DNA from: Luscinia megarhynchos
Lineage: Eukaryota; Chordata; Aves; Passeriformes; Turdidae
Assembly (NCBI GenBank): GCA_034336665.1
Contig: CM067566.1
Span: forward strand, 21,434,330 to 21,498,329
Direction of reading: 5' to 3'
Length of the DNA: 64,000 nt
The translations under genes were made by a program, and so were the position numbers. The notes under the pieces are model-generated. The model was not told the DNA's origin, made no database searches, and saw nothing but the letters and a program-made list of their open reading frames with translations. Below are positions 25,701 through 39,613 of the stretch, piece after piece. Each line of letters begins with the position of its first letter. Position 1 is the first letter of the stretch.

Positions 25701-28700
25701 GAATGAGTGCAAATAGCAGCAGATCTCTGCTTTACATTTTATAAATTGACACTGACCTAATACTTATGTGTTCCTTAGAGCAGTGATTCACACAATCCTG
25801 ATGACCCATTCCCTTTTCCGATTACATCTCAACACACATCTAGTGAGTTGATGGGAGTTCATATATCAAGCTTTTAATGAAGTCATTCATGAAGGCCATT
25901 TCTCTTAATTCATGATCTGCTCTCACACATTTATCGATAGTGAAACCCAACCATAAAAGTCATGAACAGCACACTTGTTCAGGATCGTTCCCATTTGTGA
26001 AATATGCTTTTACAGGAACAAAGCATGGTAGAAGAAGACCATTACTTTCAGAAGAATAAGCCAAATACCATAAATTTTACTTCTTGAAATCAAGATGAGG
26101 TATATAGAATGGAAAGATTAATATTTTCATGTATGAGAAAGAGAGGAATAGATAGATATATTTGAATGAGTCATTAGATGAAATAAGATGAACATTAAAC
26201 CAGGCATCATGTGTTACCATCATATATTATATAGCGATAGCACACAGGATTTCAACTGCTTGAAAAAGGATATAATTTTTGAAATCCTAAACTTCCACTT
26301 CTCGCAAATTACACAGGAGACTTAAAGCCAGGTATTACGTGGGAAAAAAAATAGTGGAGCAATGTGTAAACCATATATTTTCATTATATACTTGATCTAT
26401 ATTTTAAATGTCAGTTCGCTTTTAAAGGCCACATACTCTCCAAATTATTCAGTTGCCTGAGTATGCCATTCAAACAAGTACATAACTCAAATGAGTATGC
26501 TACTTGGGAAGAGGCAACCCTGGATGTACCGACAGAGTGGGGAATGAGATGCTGGAAAGCAGTACCATGGAAAGGGACCTGGAGGTCTCTTTCCTCCACT
26601 AGCCAGCAGTGTCCTAGAGCCAGGAGGGCCAACCCTGTTCCTGGGGGCATCAGGCACAGCATGGCCAGCAGGGCAAGGGAGGGAATTTTCTCACTCTTCT
26701 CCGCATTGGGGCAGGCTCATCTTAAATATTGTGTGCAGTTTAGTGCACCACAGTGTAAGGAAACTCTAAAGCTGTTAGAAAGTGCCCAAAGGAGGGCATC
26801 AAAGAGAGTGAAGGGCCTTGAGCGGAAACCCTCAAGGAGTGGCTGAAGGCACTTGGTGCGTTCAGCCTGGAGGAGACTGAGGGGAGACCTCACTGCAGTC
26901 TGCAGCTTCCTTGTGAAGGGAAGAGGAGGGGCAAACATTGTTCCTTTCTATGAGGTGACCAGTGTCAGCATAACAGAATGGTCTGAAGTTGTATAAGGGA
27001 AGTTTAGGCTGGATATCAGGAAAGCTTCCACAAGAGGGTGATTGGGCACTGGAAAAGGCTCCCCAGGGAAGTGGTCACAGTACCAGCCTGAGAGTTCAAG
27101 AAGCATTTGGACACCATATGCACTCTCAGGCATATGGTGTTATTCCTGGGGCTGTCCTGTGTAAGGTGAGGAGTTGGACTTTGATGATCCTTCTGGGTCC
27201 CTTCCAACTTAGAATAGTCTGTGATTTTGTGAAATTAGTTTTGTAGTTTAGAGGCATCAAATTAGATAATAGAAATTTCTATTAGCATACCATAGTTATA
27301 TAAGTATATTCAAACAATATGTCTTGGATAAGAGCAGTTTCAAGCTTCACAGCAGAAGTTCACAAAGGGTGAACTGACTGCAGACTCTGTACGCTTTTAT
27401 AGTTCAATGGGAGAGCTTATAGTCTGTAGAAACAAACATCCATAATCTCTGTGTTTTCAAGGGAGTCAACCTTCTGTAAATCTGTAATTTTTATGAAGTA
27501 GCAGTAATTTAGTTGTTCTGGGACACTTTGCTCCACAGAAAACAATTGCCATGGTCATATTTCCATATAAAATAACTAAGTAAAAAAAAGAAATTACATA
27601 CCACTGTAGAGATTCACCATGTCTGCTGTTAGAAATCTCTTTATTATTAGATACGCAGTGCCAGGCTCTGGTAGTGAACTCCAGTGAAGAACTTGTTCTA
27701 GTACATTCTCTGTATAATGCAGAGGACGTTCTGAAAAATGCCAAAGAAACAAACCACACAAAATAGAATTCAAATAAAAGAGAAAACCCAACAATATTTG
27801 AGGGCCCCAAGTTACGTTTGCCTGTACACAAGGTCTCATTGACTATAGAAAAAAACTGCTTTCAAAATAAGACAATTAGGTACTTCATTGACAATACCTT
27901 TCCTGTCAGTGTTTGTGCAGGTAATTAATATAAAATCAAACAAACAGTAGCCAAATGTTCAGGAACTCTTTCGTATTGTTACATATATAATGTTAAGACA
28001 CTAAAGCACTTCTTTCAAACTAAATACAAAAGTTAGGACCTATTACAGGGCATGCCTAAATATGATCAAACAGAACTGAGGCCTTCAGCTATACTGTGCA
28101 TTATTGGCCCTATGCTCAATACAAAAATGAAACATCACAGCTACCAATTCGCTGCAGTCAAAGAACCAAAGAATTTGGAGTGATCACGGTGAAAAAAAAT
28201 GCCTCCAACTGGTATGGATTATACTGTCTGTTATTGATCAAAGCATACTGAAACAGACTCCTGGTTTCATTAGATTCTTGTTACTAGAGGGGAAAAGCAT
28301 GTGGTCTTACTAGGTCTTCTCCTGGTTGCTGTGGTTAGGGAATATCCAAACTTTCACTGGTGTACTTCAATCTTGTACAAAAAGTGCAACAAGATTAAAC
28401 TATCACTGAAGGCATGAATAGACTCTTTGTGTGCCCTCCACAACTTCAGATGCTCAAACATATTTTTTGATAAGCATCATCCATCCTAGCAGAGCAATTC
28501 TGAGACCTAGCACAGAATCGAAAAACTGCAGTGATAAGAAAGCCCAGCCAGTTCTCTATACTAACAGCAGTCCACCTACCAAATGAAGGCAGAAAAGATC
28601 TTGCAAATAGTCCCTAAATCAGCATTACCAGATCCAGCTGAAATCTGAGTGTCACATGAACAACACAGCCTGACACAACACTGATGTGGGTGGAGAAAGA

Positions 28701-31700
28701 CACACTCACATCCATGAAAGCTTTCTCCTGGTCATCAGCAAGCATCTGCTTTAAATTCATGAACCCAAAAAGCTTTAACAATGGCTTTGTGAGTCCAAAT
28801 GTAATTTTATCTCCAAAGACAGATTTTTCCAAAATATCTGTGTTCCCATTTGCATGCCAATTTATGTGGGTCAGGCCTTGAGAAGAGCTGGGTATGGCTC
28901 CTGAAAGTCACACCTCTGTGACACAGTCATGTTGGGTCACACAGTCTAGCCATGTCCCTTGAGTACTGAAGGGCAAAGTATGCAGCCATAATCTCATTTT
29001 TCATTCCTGCTATGGTAGATGAATACAAAATGTCAACAGCTGCTTTGGGACTCTCCAGCACTAGAGTCTAGCGGAACATGTTTTCTAGAACACCCGAACA
29101 CTAGAGCCTCAGAAAGAAGCAGCAACAAGTAACACACTTAAGTGACAGAAAAAAACACTGCTATTTTGGGATGCAAAAATACCTATGCTACCTGTAGAGA
29201 TGTGATACCACCTATATAAAGATTTCATATTCAGACGCTAAAGCAGCCTAACAAGAATAAAATTCTGTAGATAACAGTTCAACCTCAATTTTATTAACAC
29301 CACTTCTTCTGGCTCTTTTGTTTTAAATAGCCAAACTTCTATATTTTTGGAAACTGTGGACTCTTAATGTGATAAAGCTTAAACACTTTAAGGAGGAGAA
29401 CTTTACAAATCAAAGGCAGGAGACTGGCAAATCACCACATCTTCCTAGAACACTAGCACTCCCACAGTAAACACCTACTGTTTTATTTATAGTTACATTT
29501 AAGACCATCTGTCATCGTGGATTACATGGTACATAAATCATCATGCTGAAAACCATTAGCGGTTTTACTGGTAACACACCTCATTTACAAACTATCCATC
29601 AAGCACATATTATTAAAAAAAAGATAAACACCTTATTTTGTAAAAGCATATGGTATTAAATATTCTGCATTAGGTTTCAAAAAAACCATCAGTTATCGCA
29701 ACTTTTCTATATGCAAATAATTTAGCTGATTTTTTAATATTGCAATTCTAGTAGTCAGCATGCAGTCAACACACACATTCAATTACCCTTTCTTTCAATT
29801 AGGTCATCATATGCCAGTAAATATCCTAAACCAGTAATTTTCACCTTAAACAACATTAACTATTAGTAGAAAATGCTTTTCTAGAAAATATGATTCTAAT
29901 TTCCTTGCCTTCTCAGGGGTTGTTTTCCTGACAGTATATATTTAACAGTAAAATAAAAACTTAAAAAGTAAAAAAATTCAGAGTTGAGTGTAACAAGCAG
30001 AATACTACCATGCACTGGTCAGTTAGCAGACCATAGCAGGAAAAAAAGCATAATTTTTTTTTTTTTTTCAGAAAGACACTGTGATCACTAATGTACATTT
30101 GAAACAAATATGTGAACTTTTTTCTGTCATTATGTTTCAGAATCTCAGCTAATTTGTAAATGCCTCAGATGGTGTTTGTCATATGACACTAGTAGAACCA
30201 ACTTGCAGCAGCAAAGACTCAAGTAGTCTTTTGGTTCTTCAGTGCCACATTTGGACCAAAGACTTTATAGAACTTTTTCTCTGTGTTCCCACCCTCTGCA
30301 AACCTGTTAAGTTCAGCCATAGCATTTACCTAAGTGGATCTACAGGAGTCTGAGTATCTTTTTACTACAATATTTTATTTATTTTGAAACAAAAATTCAC
30401 TTGTTCTGATGCACTGATTCTTCCAGAATGGGATCCATGAAGAAGCCATTTCATCAACACAGTCGCTACTGACAGGAGTCAGGTGATAATTAGGACTTAA
30501 TTTAGTTGGCTTTTTGGTTGGTTGTTTTGGATTTAAAACACTGGTGTGCCATTTCCACTTTGTGTTGGAAACTCTTCTTTCAGTAGGATACACCCATATA
30601 GGATACACTCTTCCATATTTATTGTGCTATATAGGGCCTCCAGTGTCTCACTCTTAGCTTAATTTTTGTTTGTCTTCCATAGTCACTAGCTGAGACAACA
30701 TTTTGATACACCACTAAAATATTAGTTGTTGCACCTAAATATTTCAAGAAGCTGTTGCGGGGGGATCTATCTGTTTATTTAGGTTTATGCTCTCTTGGCC
30801 ATATGTAGTTTAATTTGCATGTTCCTGTATGCATCATATATCAAATTTAAGAAAATAAAATTCAAATTTTTTCCCATTATTCAGTCTAAAGAAATAGGGT
30901 TTGTACTGTACTTGTAGGAATTATCAGGAATTATCTTCTAAAGACAAGAGATGCTAGCATTCTTTGTCACCCACATCTATGAATTTTTGGAAATGAACCC
31001 TGTATTACAGCTCTATATAGCATCACCAACAGACTAAGACGTGAAGAGGACTCAGAATAATTTATTTTAAGTTGAAAGGGAGAATACACTTCCATTCTAG
31101 TTTTTTATATTGCCAGGCTCAAGACTGAGTACATAAGTAATATTAGTAAAACTGAAAGAATTATTGTAAGCACATCTGAAAATCAACTACAATGAAACTA
31201 ATAAAAAAAAAAAATAGAACAATATTTAGCATCTTATTTATTCCACTTTCTTTCTTTTTTTCCCTTGACTTGAAAATAGGTATCTTCACTAGACAAAGAA
31301 ACAAGTCCACAGACCTCCTCTGTAACATGAAAATAGTTAAGAGCAGAAACTTACTAGGACATGCAAACAGATATCTCTATCCCGATATATTCTTCAAAAA
31401 TTCCCTAAGATTACCTTAGAGAATATTCATCAAAATATGTTTTAATTTTAAAAATCCTTATGACTTTATGTTATTTTAAGTATCTCTACAATAAAATTCT
31501 CCAGCATTTTAAACATGCTCCAGCATGTATAAAGTATTCCCACTGTTAAAACCTCTTCACCTTTCATGAATATTGTGGCCATGTGACATTTGTTTTTGTT
31601 GGCAGCACACAGAAACATATTGGCAGAAACATATTTCAAACAAATGTTTCAAGATTCTGCTAGATACGCCACAATTCCACTTGCCAAAAACACACTTTAA

Positions 31701-34700
31701 AGTGTGTAAATTATAGACTTTATATTACCTTTCTTCAGCTACGCACATTAAATATTTGAATAAACAAAATAAAAAAGATCCTTTTGTGGGGGTCCAGGGA
31801 GTCCCTCTGGACCTTCTGTGGGTGCGAGAACCCCCCTGTCAGACCCCTGTGAGACCCCCGAGTAAAGCCAGGGGGATCCGAGAGCTGGATTCAGCTCCAT
31901 GGGAACATCTGCCTCCTCTCAGAGAAGAAATGCAAGCTTTAAGAGAAACTAGAGTATGAATTAGATAGTTAGCATGTAGAAAAAGTAGTTTTTGGGATTG
32001 TTTATATTATCAGCCACAAAGCCAAGATGGAGGATTTGGGGTGTGGTGTCCTTCTTTCTTCTTCTTCTTCTTGCTCTCCATGTTGGTGGGGGATACTGGG
32101 AATCACAGATTGGTTGGGGACAAAACTGGACATAGTAATAAGACTTTGTAGTATTGGAAAGTTATTGTAAACATAGAATACGTAGTTTAGAGTATAAAAG
32201 ATAAGTCCAGCCTTCCGTGGGCAGACTTTCGTCCTGGACACGGTGGTGACCAGACGGCTGCTCGCGATCAAGAACATTTTATAGATAACAAATAATAAAC
32301 AAGACTTGAGCCCGGATGACTGTCTCCTGCAGTTTCTCTTCGGCAGCTTCAAGAATTCCCTGTGCCCCAAACCACCCTCCTATGTCCATCTGAGTGGTCT
32401 CGGGTGCAAAGAGACCCTTGGACAGTGACACCTTTCTCCTAAGTATGACATGTATTTTCTCATTTAACTTTTTGAAAACCGTTGTTGCTTATAAAATCAA
32501 GTTCTGACATGCTTATGAAAACAGGGTTTTCCTCTAAGTCTTTTTGGTAAGACCTACTTTTCCATAGCTGATGATTAATGAACTGTAAAGCACTGTAATA
32601 TAAAGATCATCTCAGCCCCTAATTTATAAGCAGTTTTCAACAATTCATCACATCATTTCTGGCAAAGTGAAGAAAGAAAGAAATGCAGGTGCCACAACAA
32701 CCAAATGTAAAACATTGGCATGAAGGCTATTTTTCTTTTTGTTTCCATAAAGTCTTCAACTAAGCTTTTGATGATATTGAGTATTGAAAAAAATTAAAAA
32801 TTAAAAGCTGATTGACATGCATAAATTTGAGTGTCACTAACCTAATTCTCCATTTTCAAGTACTTCAAAAGCAGTCCAGACATCATCTTTGCTGGGAATA
32901 ATATTTTTGATTCCTAAAACATCATTAGTTAATTCCTCTGCTTCCATCAAAGGTGATACCTGCAATACAAATTGAGTCAGTTTATAATACATGTCAATTA
33001 CTGATTTCTGATATATTTTTTTCAAAGTCTTCCTCCCTGATATTACCCTAAGGGGTAAAAAAGAAAAAAAATAAAAAAAAGGAAGCAGTAAATATATGAT
33101 ATATAAGCTGGAAATTCACAAAGTATCTATCAGATTCAAGTAGCTTTCTTATTTTGTTCATTAGATTGAAGTTATATTTTTAAGATGACTGTTAACTTGG
33201 TAGCTTTAAATTCCTTTTCTCTACCCCAGAAAATTTTGGGGGAAAAAAGCTTTGATATATTTTCGTGGGTGTGGGATGATAAATATTAGAGAAATACCAT
33301 TTTTTTTAATCTTAGGGATGCATATTCCCATCTTTATTTCTATTTTAAAAAGCATGTCTCATGTGCATATGTCTATCTATGTATACCACATACCAGTCAT
33401 ATGCTGAACAGAACAAAAAGGAAACAAAACCAGAGGGGTGTAATAAAAAATAACAGAGCACTACTACATGAAGATGCAGGTGTTTAAATATACTATTATA
33501 CAGAAAGCTCAAAAAATCTCTATTATGGTTAATTACAAGTTTTGGTTTCTTAACACTCAAAGAAAGAAGAAAGCCACAGACAAAAAGAAAGGAGGAATGA
33601 CATTTTAAAGACCTGAACTATCAAATTAAACCAACATTCATTATGTACTTGTTAATGTTCTCATGTGTTGCATGTAGAGTTGGGAGAATTTATATTGTTG
33701 TATACTACAGTAAAACTAAACTAGAACTTCTCTGCTTTAAAATTGCATAATTTGTCTTAATTTTTTTTTAAAATGATAATAATCAGTCTTTACATAATTT
33801 AGGCAGCACAGCAAATTCTAAAAAAAATATTTAAAAGAATTTTGATAAACATAAATTCCTACTTTCATTGTGCACTTATACAAAAATGTATTAAAATAAA
33901 TCTGAGATACTTCAAGAAAAAGCACTTCATAAAATACTGTATCATTTTTATACACTAACCCTGATTATAATACTACAGTCTGGCTCCTTTCTTTCCACAT
34001 AAACTTCAATAAGCAAATCTCCAGCCTGGGAAACCTAAAAAGAAAGAATTTTAAAAAATTTTTAAAAATTAAAATTTTAAATAAGGGAAGTATAATTATT
34101 TAACTAGTGTAAGGAAAAAAAATACTGATTCACAGATTAAGGAGAAAAATACAAACCCTAAATAAATCCAACAGAATCATATAAAAAAATTAACATTAAT
34201 TTACAAATATACATTCAAGAACAGAAAAACTAAGGGTGACATGGCATAAGAGGAAATTTTATATTTAAGACTACGAAGCCTAAGACATGAATGTATCTCA
34301 GTATCTTAAACTGCCAGAACCCTAACTCTGATTTGGAGGTTAGTCAGGCTCAGTTCAGAATCAAAACAGATTAATAAAATTTAAAATAATGAAAAAGGAC
34401 TTTAACCCCAAAATGACTTACTTAAAAATGAGATGAGAACTTATAAATAACAGACTATTTCAGCCACAAGCCATATGCACATATCAAGAAAATAAAAATT
34501 TATTGTTTAAAATAACTTATGTATGATTCTTAAACACAATGAAAACTTGTCATTACCTAATTAAAGAAGGAATTAAAATAAATGCTCTTTGTTAAATCTC
34601 TGTTAAGTACAGCTCTTCAAATCTGTTGGAGTGAAGGTTAGCCTTTACATACAATGCTAATGTGGAATAATCAGATAAAGCAAATTTATGACATATATAA

Positions 34701-37700
34701 TAGCTTCATATACTCAATACTACCAAATGTTATTTAAGAATGTCTAACAACATAAAACGAAAAGAAATTAGAAAGGCAGTAAATCCAACATTGTATGATC
34801 ATGAGGAAAAGTATGATTTATGAGAAGGGATGTAATATTTTCCATTGTAACTAGGTTTGCTCATCTATGGAAATAAAATTATCTTCATGGATGAGAAATT
34901 ACTTTATTTTTCTAAAGTTAAAAATGTCTCATATTTTGCCTGCTCTAATTCCCTTTTAGTATAGTCATAAGCCTCTTCAAAAGATTGCAATTCATCTCAG
35001 TCCAGAACCAAAAAGTATTTCCTAAGAAATAAGTGATGATGAGAGCATAGGAAGAAAATTAAGGCAGAAACAGGGACCTATCATAAGGTGTACTATGCTA
35101 TTAATAGGCAAATATAAAAAATTAATAATCAAATTAACACTAAGATAATAATTTGTGTCCTCATTTCTGAGAATGGTATTGATAGTGATGCTACTTATTT
35201 ATACATTACTACAAGCAGAGGAAAAGGCTAATAAAAGTATATAGAAATATATCCAGAGATACATGCATACAAGCAGCTGAGTTTTGGGATATGTTTTGAC
35301 CAATTTACAGAAGCTAAGATTACATTTCTATAGAAAAATAACTGTCAGTGCTGAATTTTAAAGAACATTAACATTTTGAAAAACAGCAACTTTTAACTTA
35401 GTTTAGCCTTTGAGAATAAAAAACTAATGGAAACATTTGTGAGGAAAAACATTACAAAGCTACTTTGAAGAAAGCTGCTTAATTATAGTGGCACAGACTC
35501 AAAAAGGCTCATTTAGTTATAAAATTTGCTTTTCAGATGATATTACACAAAAAGGTTGGAAATAAGAACGAAACTGACACATGATTTCCACTGGGCTCAT
35601 ATAAACAACAGTATGGAGAGAAAATGTGATGTAAATTACTGCAACAGCTGGCATAAGTATATGGTGGACAGAAAATGAAAAGCGATTAATGAAGTGCCAC
35701 CTGGAACAGAACTTCAGTGACATTTCAGACATGTAAACTTTGAGTAATTCAGCAGAAATTCAGTTCAGTTGTTCTCTGAACATTCCACATCACCAGAGAT
35801 AGTGGTAGTGTGGCAACCTATATATTCCAAAGAATTAAGTATCTACATCACTGATTTTCCCACATATATGCACAAATATTGACGCAATGATGTCAGACTA
35901 TCAGTAGTTAAATGCAAAGAATTCTCACAATTCTTAATTGTAGCTGCTTGAGACCTAAGTTGTCAATTGCCCATGATGCTTACATGATAACAGCACTACT
36001 GTTACATCACTCAATTGCACCACATCATTAGGTTTAACCCTAACTGGAAGCATGGGGAAAACTGCTGTGGAGAACTGATGAGGGTGGCTGAGCAAGAATA
36101 TGAGCTGACCCACTTTATCTGACACTTGGATCAAGCATGACTTAGCAGCTGTGCAGTGCCTGGGGTGATGCTGTCTCAGTGATGAACAGAAGAGCCCCCA
36201 CATCCATGTACAGAGATGTTAAGGCCTCACCCTCTTTTATCCATGCCAAACTGGACACTTACCTGAGTGTCTTTCCACCTTGTAATAAAACTGTTCTCTA
36301 TATCCATTTGTTTGACTTGGTCTTCATTTATCTGTATAAATAAATAATTTTGGAGTGATTAATAATAATTATAGTAATGATTGCAATACCATCAATCATG
36401 TTCTCATAGGAACAGGTATGCAAAATATTATATCAGACAGAAACAGCGCTTCATTGATGGGACTCATCATTGTAAACTTCATAGAATACATACTGAAACA
36501 GAGATGAACCAATGAAAAACGGCAAAATATAGTACTCCAACTCAACTTCAAAATGGTTAATATGAATTGCTGCTAGTAATAGCTTTTCTATCCCATTAGA
36601 TTTAACATTATTTCTGGGCATAAGGAACAAAACAAATTGTAATCACAGCTCAGAGACTAAGAACACAAAATCCTTCCAAGCTTCAGTTCTGAGCAGGCCC
36701 ATAAAATGTGATTAGAAGCATTATTTTTAATAGACATAAGCATAAAAAAAAATTTCTTAAATTTAGTAAGCTTTTGATGGCAAGGTAAATGAGCATCATT
36801 TTGGAAAACAGTAGCTCACAGCATCCCATAAACCGTCTTTCCTACATAGGTTAAATTAACTGGGAAATAAAATTTAAAGCAAGTCAAGAAAAATATTCAC
36901 TGAATTTGAGTTCAAAAACCCTGTAAATCCTCAGATCGTTGAACTAGTAGGAAGATAATTTTAAAGCAGATTTTATATTTTTGAATTATTAACATCTGAG
37001 CAGTTAGGATACATATAACGATACCTACATGAAAAAGTTGCACATAATTTTTAATTAGATCTTCAATTACATTGATTTCTTCACTAGTTTGGCCTTGAGT
37101 TTGAAATAAGCATGAGGAAAAAACCACGGCTAAATTGTGAGGGTTCATTTGATTAATTTCAGAACACTTCTGCACCCTGTTGAAGGAAAAATAAACATAT
37201 TTAGACAGTTTCATTGTTTCTTTGATTGTCTGAGACTCTTTTGCAGAATATGGAGAGCAGTTCAAAAAAGGTAACTACATTAACTGCAATGAAAACGGAC
37301 TATTATCTATTTAATTTCTTTTATTCTTTATTTCTCATTACAGAAATGAAAACTTTCTGACTGCATTTCAAGTGATGTCAAAACTATTTAGAATAGAAAC
37401 AATAAAACCAGAATAGAATACCTGAGTTAGAAGGGACCTAAATCGAGTCCAGCTGCTGGGTCACTTAAGGGCTGACCAAAAGCTGAAGCATGCTGCTAAG
37501 GGCCCTGTCGAACAGCACTGACAGGCTTGGGTCATCCACCATCCCTCTACAAAGCCTGCTACAATGTTTGATCACCCTTTTAGTAAGGAAATTTTTCCTA
37601 ATGACAAGTTGGTGCTTCTCTGGATGCAGTTTTGAAGCATTTCCATGCACCCTACCACTGGATACCAAGGAGAAGAGATCAGCCCCTCCCTGTCCCCTTC

Positions 37701-39564
37701 CCCTCCCCAGGAAGCCGTACAGAGCAATGAGGTCACCTCTCAGCCTCCTTTTCTCTGAAGTAGAAGAGCCCAGAGTCCTCAGCCACTCCCCACAGGTGAC
37801 TCCTTCCAGCCCTTTCACCAGCATTGATGCCTTTCTCCGGGTGCATTCAAACACCTTAACATCCTTCAATTTCAGACCCCAGAACTGCACATAGTGCTCC
37901 AACTGAGGCCAAAACAATGCTAAATACAGTTTCACTATATTATGTAATGTAAGTATATCCTACAAACTTAAGATCAAAGATCAAACAAAATGTGGAAAGA
38001 AATTAGGTCCTTCTTAGTTCCTATCCCTATGGTAAAGTTGTTGTATTATTCCTGTTGTTGACATAACATGTCCTCTGTTAGAGGCAAACACTTTAAACAG
38101 CCACTGAATTCTGGCCGTTAAATGCATTAATTCATACTACTTTCAGAACAGATGCAGCATCATATTAATATCTCTAACCGGATATACTTAGAAACTTTGT
38201 AAAGACAATATGTATAACAATCTTTATCCAAATAATGGCACCAATCAATTTCATAATCACATAAATATTTTTAAATTACATTGCTATGTACCTGGCAATG
38301 TAACATAATTTCTGAACACAGCATACTGTAAAGAGAAGTTTCTACACATTCTGTACTCACTGCAATTCACCAAAAATATAATTTGGTTTTTTCGATAGAT
38401 TATATAATATAGACCAGTACTATTTAACCATGACACCTCAGAATCATCCTTTCACATATTTTTTACACATTTTCTGCCCCTTATTTGATCTAGGAATAAG
38501 TCATGACCTTTGGTGCTTAAACAAGTTGTGTTTTGGATATTCTCTACCGCTACCTTAGTTGTAAAATAAAGCACTGATGAAAAACAGAAAGGGTAGGTAA
38601 TTCTCAAAGTTATTATGTGCAAAACAGATTGTGGAGAAGGACATTTTCACCGAAAAAAAATATTTTAATTTCAAGAACCATTTGCAACAATGCTCTGGAA
38701 GACTAGCAGACTGGAGTAAAATGAAATTGCAGAAAGGAGCTACATCAAAAATTACCCTACTTGGAGACACACACTGGCAGCCTTCTCTCCCTGTAAGGCT
38801 GTTCCAATCCATTGATTTTTATAGATACCTACTGCTAAAAATACATCCAAAAGAAAAAGCACATTATCAATTAAAGGAATTCAACTGTAATTAATTGCTG
38901 CAACTAGATAAGCTTTTGTGATTACTAGTTAATGAAACAAGCCACATTTCATATATTGTAGAGTTAGACTGAGAACACATTATAAGAATTTCTCCACTAC
39001 AATGCATTATTTGCAATGACCTGTAAAGATGTTCAATTAAAGCAGCCAAAGTTGCTCTATTGACTGGTGGAAGACTCCGAATAAAAGCTCTGTACTTCCT
39101 CACGCGTTCCTTTTCATTCTGTGTATCTGCCAGGAAATAATAATCATTGAGCATTAATAACAATGCATACTAAAAACCAACAGCATTTCTCATTAACTAT
39201 ATCAGTATCATCTAGTCTTTTAAAATTATTATTTACCAAATCAACCTCTTCTTCATAAAGGCAATGCTAACAATATACTATTTAAAAAGTCTATTATTGT
39301 ACACCAGTTCAGGGAAGCACCAATAAAGAGGGACAATTCTATATTCAAGCACCATTTGCCACCATTTAAGACTAAAGCCCAAAACAGCAATTGCATTTTC
39401 TCTCAGAGCAAATTTAGTCTGTAGTTTGTGCATGTACATGTGTGAGTGCAACTGCGTAGGCACAAGTGCACATGTACTTATAAGAGCTCCCAGAAATGAG
39501 AAATTCATATTTTAAATATTTACCGGAAAAGTGTCTGAAGGCACAAAGTAGTTTAAGGACATTA

Positions 39565-39613
<49 letters not shown>

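Larger units (their letters stand above)
22066..27601 (-). other. ARAP2: ARAP2 intron 16
   Basis: A 5.5-kb intron carrying the tRNA-Ile-type SINE (24591-24735) and a CR1 (26495-27228). It also has a CT-rich stretch near 23661-23690 and a 21-bp tandem duplication at 23710-23750. No other feature is recognised. Confidence 0.7.
27731..32841 (-). other. ARAP2: ARAP2 intron 15
   Basis: A 5.1-kb intron. Its only recognised element is the solo LTR at 31785-32430. A poly-T run lies near 30054-30069. The rest is ordinary AT-rich sequence. Confidence 0.7.

Noticed and set aside
26463..26846. 127-codon plus-strand frame
   Set aside because: Falls inside the plus-strand CR1 at 26495-27228.
32002..32370. 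122-codon minus-strand frame
   Set aside because: It lies within the solo LTR and is antisense to it. It includes a CTT-repeat translation (EEEEE) and is not a gene.
37465..37935. 156-codon minus-strand frame with protein-like composition
   Set aside because: It is the translated 3' region of a CR1 copy, not a host gene.
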